NCBI GenBank assembly: GCA_900769175.1
Contig: CAAGFP010000112.1
Span: 1-10,256 of the forward strand
Origin: Lachnospiraceae bacterium
GTDB lineage: Bacteria; Bacillota; Clostridia; Lachnospirales; Lachnospiraceae
Direction: 5' to 3'
Length of the DNA stretch: 10,256 bases
Shown here piece after piece: positions 7,607 through 10,256 of this stretch. The translations under genes and the position numbers were made by a program. Numbering within the stretch: the first letter of the stretch is position 1; the number at the start of each line of letters is the position of its first letter. The notes beneath the pieces were generated by a model that had not been told where the DNA came from, searched no databases, and was given only the letters and a program-made list of their open reading frames with translations.

Positions 7607-7663
7607 ACATGAAAGCTGTGACCGGATGAAACATGAAAGTTGTGACCGGATGAAACATCAAAG
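7605..7663 (+). repeat. 24-bp tandem repeat, 2.5 copies, starting in the flippase stop codon
   Basis: Unit 1 (7605-7628) and unit 2 (7629-7652) differ by one base (C/T at 7616/7640). A partial third unit, AAACATCAAAG, follows at 7653-7663. Each full unit holds a tiny six-codon frame ATG AAA GYT GTG ACC GGA TGA (MK-A/V-VTG-stop) at 7609-7629 and 7633-7653. The first is preceded by GGAAGGA at 7597-7603. Translation of such minigenes is speculative. Confidence 0.85.
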
Positions 7664-7673
7664 CCCAAAGCTT

Positions 7674-7720
7674 GATTGGATATAATAAGGAACCGCTTTA
7701 TCGGATTGGATAATAGGAAC
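7674..7720 (+). repeat. Imperfect 30-bp-period direct repeat before the GT-C-like gene
   Basis: GATTGGATATAATAAGGAAC (7674-7693) recurs as GATTGGATAATAGGAAC (7704-7720), shortened by 3 bases. The second copy supplies the TAGGAA ribosome binding site of the gene at 7728, and the first carries a perfect TATAAT. Confidence 0.6.
7681..7686 (+). promoter_or_regulatory. Possible internal promoter -10 (TATAAT)
   Basis: A perfect TATAAT lies 42 bp upstream of the ATG at 7728. At 16-18 bp further upstream there is only TCAAAG-like sequence, so the -35 is poor. The 121-bp gap makes a separate promoter for the GT-C-like gene plausible but unproven. Confidence 0.35.
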
Positions 7721-7727
7721 TGACAGA

Positions 7728-9365
7728 ATGAATGATAATAAAAGAACGAAATTGAATATTCCGGCAATCTTTATGATTGTTACACCGCTTCTTTGTGCTG
7801 GCCTGTTTGCATTGATACACGGGATCCGTTACGGACAGCCCTTCCCGGGAATTATCTGGAATGACGAAGCTGCCTATTTGAAACTGATTGAAACCTGCGT
7901 AAAGACCGGACAGCCGCTCGGGTATTACGGCTTTGACGGGAATCATGCCATAATAGGTACCGGAAGTGCATGGAGCCCGGCAATTCTGTGGCCGTATGCC
8001 GTTTTTGCATTGATTTTTCCGGTTGGGCAAAGCTTTGTTTATTTCGTAAATTTATTTTATATTACACTCGCGAATTTCCTGTTTGTGCTGCTGGTGCGCC
8101 CGAATTGGAAGAATGCACTCAGAGGAATCTTTTTTCAGGCAACCTCGGCAGTATTATTGCTCTACCTGAATGTAAATATGTCAGAAATTTTCCGTTTTTC
8201 GCTGGCAATTGTCCTGGCGGGAATGTTTTACCGTCTTTTCTTTCTGGAAACACCGAAATGGCTCAAATATATTGTGATGCCGGTTTTTATCCTGTTAGCG
8301 GTTCAGGTTTATGTATTTTTTGCTTTCTGCGTTCCGATTTATGTCTGGGGAATTCTGAAAGGGAAAAAAGTCTGGATTAAATGTATTCTCGCTCTTTTGA
8401 CACAGGGAATTGTTGCAGGCGGAAGTTACTTTTTCCTTCATCTGATTTCCAGCAATTATAACATTGCAAAAACGGAAGCATTGTTAAATGCATTAAAAAG
8501 CGGACAGCTATTCTCGGCATTTTATGCATTTCTTCGCATGGTAAAAGAAGGTCTTGCCGGCGTATTCTCTCTCTGGCAATATGTTTATGCTTATCCCCTT
8601 TATCCGTTCCATGTCATCATCTGTATTCTTCTGGCAGGGATTGGAATTCTGTTGCTCGGGATCCGGAAAAAGAAGTTGTTAAAGGAATTAAAGAAGGCAT
8701 TCATGCCCGGACAGGCGGAGCTGGTTAAAATCGCAGTAGAGAATGAAAACAAGAGTACTACAAACCGTGATTCCGTAATCGGAGGAATGGTGGTTTACAG
8801 TGTTTTGATTTTTCTGTTTATGTATCTGAGCTTATATACCATTGTTCCCGATACGTTTATGAGAGGAACCTACATTGTGGTTATCTTCTCATTTTATCTG
8901 ATTATTATGTGCGATACGAAGTTTTTAATAAACGGAATTCTCTTGCTGAATTCAGCAGGAATTTGTCTGATGGGACCCTCCTTGAAAGATTTCGAAGCAA
9001 ACCGGTTTGAAACGAATCAGGTGATTGATGAATGGACGAATCTGCAAAATGAATTCGAAGAGGTTTTTGTGATGGATCAAGATGGGGATGCATGGGAGAA
9101 TACGGTGTTAATGTATACAATGGAACCGAAGGTAATCTGTGCGGTTCCGGCGGGTATGGGAATCAATTTCGTGTTGACGGATTCTGTTTTTTCAACCGAT
9201 TGCGGATATTTGCTCTTTACCAAACATCCTGCCGATAAGCTTCGGGCGGACTGGGTTGAAAAAGATTATTCGCAATATCTCAGGCTTTATGGGGAGATAC
9301 TGGAAAACGAATACGATATCATTTATGAAAGCAATGATTATATTGTATATAAAAAGCATTACTAG
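7728..9365 (+). CDS. Polytopic membrane protein, GT-C glycosyltransferase-like
   Basis: The 545-residue protein starts with a basic N-terminus (NDNKRTK) and a first helix at 11-32. A loop with WNDEAAYLKLIETC (44-57) follows, then about nine to ten more hydrophobic segments to residue 416 and a soluble C-terminal domain (about 420-545) ending NDYIVYKKHY. An acidic DE pair in the first extracytoplasmic loop, many helices and a small C-terminal outer domain is the layout of GT-C enzymes, which take sugar from polyprenyl-phosphate donors at the outer face. I do not recognise the exact family, and no WWDYG oligosaccharyltransferase motif is seen. The overall plan and the '(S/N)(G/N)DY(L/I)VYK' ending match the DUF6077-like protein upstream. 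TAGGAA (7714-7719), 8 nt upstream, supports this start. It is the last gene of the operon. Confidence 0.75.
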   Translation: MNDNKRTKLNIPAIFMIVTPLLCAGLFALIHGIRYGQPFPGIIWNDEAAYLKLIETCVKTGQPLGYYGFDGNHAIIGTGSAWSPAILWPYAVFALIFPVGQSFVYFVNLFYITLANFLFVLLVRPNWKNALRGIFFQATSAVLLLYLNVNMSEIFRFSLAIVLAGMFYRLFFLETPKWLKYIVMPVFILLAVQVYVFFAFCVPIYVWGILKGKKVWIKCILALLTQGIVAGGSYFFLHLISSNYNIAKTEALLNALKSGQLFSAFYAFLRMVKEGLAGVFSLWQYVYAYPLYPFHVIICILLAGIGILLLGIRKKKLLKELKKAFMPGQAELVKIAVENENKSTTNRDSVIGGMVVYSVLIFLFMYLSLYTIVPDTFMRGTYIVVIFSFYLIIMCDTKFLINGILLLNSAGICLMGPSLKDFEANRFETNQVIDEWTNLQNEFEEVFVMDQDGDAWENTVLMYTMEPKVICAVPAGMGINFVLTDSVFSTDCGYLLFTKHPADKLRADWVEKDYSQYLRLYGEILENEYDIIYESNDYIVYKKHY

Positions 9366-9394
9366 AGTCGAAAGGTTTCAAATGATTTCAAACA

Positions 9395-9415
9395 GTGGTT
9401 ACGATAACCACTTTT
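9395..9415 (+). terminator. Likely terminator of the glycan operon (palindrome A, unit 1)
   Basis: Read on the + strand, a 7-bp stem GTGGTTA/TAACCAC with loop CGA is followed directly by TTTT, 29 bp after the stop of the GT-C-like gene. In units 2 and 3 the tail is only ATTT, so these are weaker back-ups. Confidence 0.5.
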
Positions 9416-9420
9416 ACGAT

Positions 9421-9441
9421 AAAAAATAACCCCAGGGGTTA
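9421..9441 (-). terminator. Third copy of the - strand terminator (palindrome B, unit 1)
   Basis: Same structure as the unit 2 copy: TAACCCCTGGGGTTA and six T's on the - strand. It is the last barrier before - strand transcription would enter the GT-C-like gene antisense. Confidence 0.5.
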
Positions 9442-9483
9442 CGCCTTACAGAAAACAGTGGTTACGATAACCACATTTCCGGC

Positions 9484-9504
9484 AAAAAATAACCCCAGGG
9501 GTTA
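9484..9504 (-). terminator. Second copy of the - strand terminator (palindrome B, unit 2)
   Basis: On the - strand TAACCCCTGGGGTTA folds with a CUG loop and is followed directly by six T's. It backs up the unit 3 terminator for read-through from the Spo0A-domain gene. Confidence 0.5.
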
Positions 9505-9546
9505 CGTATTACAGAAAACATTGGTTACAGTAACCACATTTCCTGT

Positions 9547-9567
9547 AAAAAATAACCCCAGGGGGTT
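9547..9567 (-). terminator. Intrinsic terminator of the Spo0A-domain gene (palindrome B, unit 3)
   Basis: Read on the - strand, AACCCC-CT-GGGGTT is followed by ATTTTTT. It begins 23 bp after the stop codon at 9593-9591, so it is the first terminator that transcript meets. Confidence 0.6.
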
Positions 9568-9590
9568 GTGTCTTACTCCGAGGAATTTCT

Positions 9591-9962
9591 TTATCCTGCA
9601 TAGTCTAATCGTATTTTATCTGCCAGACGGCAGATGTATTCACTGTTTGTAGGTCGTGTCCGGCCGCTGCGCACGGAATAGCCGAATAATTCTTCCATAG
9701 TCCCGGTATTTCCTCTGTCCCAGGATACTTCAATTGCATTTCGGATTGCTCGCTCTACCTTCTGCCCGGTAGTGTGATATCTCTTGGCAATTTCCGGATA
9801 GAGAAGCTTGGTTACACTGGTTACCGCTTCTCGGTCTTTTTCTGTCAAAATGACGGCTTCTCTTATGTAGTGATACCCTTTTAAATGGGCGGGAATGCCC
9901 AAATCCAGCATAACCTGAGTCGTATATCGCTCAAGGTTTGCATCGGTCATGGGTTGATACAT
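9591..9962 (-). CDS. Stand-alone Spo0A C-terminal (effector) domain protein without receiver
   Basis: The 123-residue protein is almost entirely the Spo0A DNA-binding domain. LGIPAHLKGYHYIREAV (21-37), VTKLLYPEIAKRY (50-62), TTGQKVERAIRNAIEVSWDRGN (64-85), LFGYSV (92-97) and PTNSEYICRLADKIRLDY (104-121) align throughout with Spo0A of Bacillus, including the ER..R pattern of the recognition helix (E70, R71, R74). Full Spo0A has an N-terminal phosphoacceptor receiver of about 120 residues. None is present, and the strong AAAGGAG site 6 nt before the ATG at 9962 shows the short form is the real start. It should bind 0A-box DNA (TGTCGAA) without phosphorylation control, or compete with full-length Spo0A. 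It is convergent with the glycan operon and probably transcribed alone. Confidence 0.93.
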   Translation of the reverse strand: MYQPMTDANLERYTTQVMLDLGIPAHLKGYHYIREAVILTEKDREAVTSVTKLLYPEIAKRYHTTGQKVERAIRNAIEVSWDRGNTGTMEELFGYSVRSGRTRPTNSEYICRLADKIRLDYAG

Positions 9963-10045
9963 GACATTCTCCTTTCTTTTTTCGAAAAAGAGTATTCTAC
10001 ACGAAAAATTAGATTTTTTGGAAATTCATGGGAATTTCTTCCTTC

Positions 10046-10074
10046 AAAATATCACTTTTGTAGATTCCTGTAAA
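10046..10074 (-). promoter_or_regulatory. Sigma-A-type promoter of the Spo0A-domain gene
   Basis: On the - strand TTTACA (10074-10069), 17 bp, then TATTTT (10051-10046). Transcription would start near 10039, giving a leader of about 77 nt. An alternative -10, TAGAAT at 9999-9994, lies closer to the gene but lacks a recognisable -35. Confidence 0.5.
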
Positions 10075-10092
10075 TGAAAATCCATCGCAAAT

Positions 10093-10099
10093 TTCGACA
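10093..10099 (-). promoter_or_regulatory. 0A box (TGTCGAA), predicted autoregulatory site
   Basis: An exact TGTCGAA, in the wider context TTTGTCGAAAT that fits the extended Spo0A site, lies on the - strand about 130 bp upstream of the Spo0A-domain gene. It is centred near -57 relative to the predicted start site and upstream of the -35, a position compatible with activation. One 7-mer match is not strong alone; its place in front of a gene for a protein expected to read it is what makes it convincing. Confidence 0.55.
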
Positions 10100-10148
10100 A
10101 AGTATCTCATGGTCACTTTTAAAACAAGTGTGTATGCAATATTATGAT

Positions 10149-10178
10149 GTTGGGGTCAAAAGGTATTTTGCCCCCAAC
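10149..10178. repeat. Long imperfect hairpin at the right end
   Basis: GTTGGGG (10149-10155) pairs with CCCCAAC (10172-10178), and inside it CAAAA (10157-10161) pairs with TTTTG (10166-10170), separated by one T-C mismatch, with loop GGTA. No U-tract follows on either strand, so it looks more like a structured repeat element than a terminator. Confidence 0.6.
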
Positions 10179-10187
10179 TGATGCAAC

Positions 10188-10221
10188 GGATTGCTACATT
10201 GCTACGCAATTTCTGCAATCC
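10188..10221. repeat. Nested inverted repeats at the right end
   Basis: GGATTGC (10188-10194) and GCAATCC (10215-10221) enclose a second hairpin ATTGC-TAC-GCAAT (10198-10210). The motif ATTGC/GCAAT is therefore used four times in 34 bp. It lies 9 bp from the previous hairpin, and no reading frame of note accompanies it. The rest of 10222-10256 shows nothing I can name. Confidence 0.6.
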
Positions 10222-10256
10222 TACAAACACCTCCAATCCCGCATATTTGCAAGCAA

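Larger units (their letters stand above)
9393..9577. repeat. Three tandem 63-bp units, each with two hairpins
   Basis: Units begin at 9393, 9456 and 9519, exactly 63 bp apart; the third is most diverged and fades out near 9577. Each holds palindrome A (GTGGTTA-CGA-TAACCAC in units 1 and 2), a run of six A's, and palindrome B (TAACCCC-A-GGGGTTA). Palindrome A lies at 9395-9411, 9458-9474 and 9522-9536; palindrome B at 9427-9441, 9490-9504 and 9554-9567. The array fills the convergent gap between the GT-C-like gene and the Spo0A-domain gene. Confidence 0.92.

Noticed and set aside
9395..9652. An 85-codon + strand frame with a repetitive product (VTITTF...KNNPRGY... three times)
   Set aside because: It is the translation of the 63-bp repeat, which stays open only because 63 is a multiple of 3. 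It starts with GTG without a ribosome binding site, lies in terminators, and runs antisense into the Spo0A-domain gene.
10020..10072. A sigma-H-type promoter for the Spo0A-domain gene (AGGA...GAAT elements on the - strand)
   Set aside because: AGGAAG and GAAT are present, but the distance between them is too short for the sigma-H consensus. The TTTACA-17-TATTTT arrangement fits better.

Overview
The window looks like a surface-glycan locus of a low-to-moderate G+C Gram-positive, most likely a clostridial (Lachnospiraceae-like) bacterium. The pointers are a stand-alone Spo0A C-terminal DNA-binding domain (a family confined to Firmicutes), strong AGGAG-type ribosome binding sites, and a DUF6077-like membrane protein, a family I associate with clostridial glycan loci. 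No rRNA, tRNA, CRISPR array, integrase or transposase is visible.

Layout. Positions 2-256 hold the C-terminal end of a + strand membrane protein. A 22-bp perfect hairpin (271-319) separates it from a convergent - strand PLP-dependent sugar aminotransferase of the PseC type (325-1518). The divergent intergenic region (1519-1812) has a 19-bp perfect palindrome, three degenerate 17-19 bp direct repeats and a good extended -10 promoter. That promoter drives a tight + strand run: a DUF6077-like membrane protein broken into two frames (1813-2844 and 2859-3656), a GT4 glycosyltransferase (3683-4861), a GT2 glycosyltransferase (4861-5856) and a PglK-like ABC flippase (5858-7606). A 121-bp gap made of short tandem repeats precedes a GT-C-like membrane protein (7728-9365). 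Three tandem 63-bp units (9393-9577), each with two hairpins, lie between it and a convergent Spo0A-C-domain gene (9591-9962). That gene has a promoter and an exact 0A box upstream. The right end (10149-10221) holds structured inverted repeats and no gene.

How the genes may work together (inference). The aminotransferase would make an amino-sugar nucleotide. The GT2 and GT4 enzymes would assemble a lipid-linked glycan on the cytoplasmic face, and the PglK-like transporter would flip it. The DUF6077-like and GT-C-like polytopic proteins would modify or transfer sugars on the outer face. This resembles the logic of the Campylobacter pgl pathway, but no PglB/STT3 oligosaccharyltransferase signature (WWDYG) is visible, so the acceptor is unknown.

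Most notable: a receiver-less Spo0A DNA-binding protein with a likely autoregulatory 0A box; a triplicated two-way terminator; a membrane-protein gene split by a one-base shift whose second half has its own strong ribosome binding site; and unrelated short tandem repeats in the gaps around the glycan operon.
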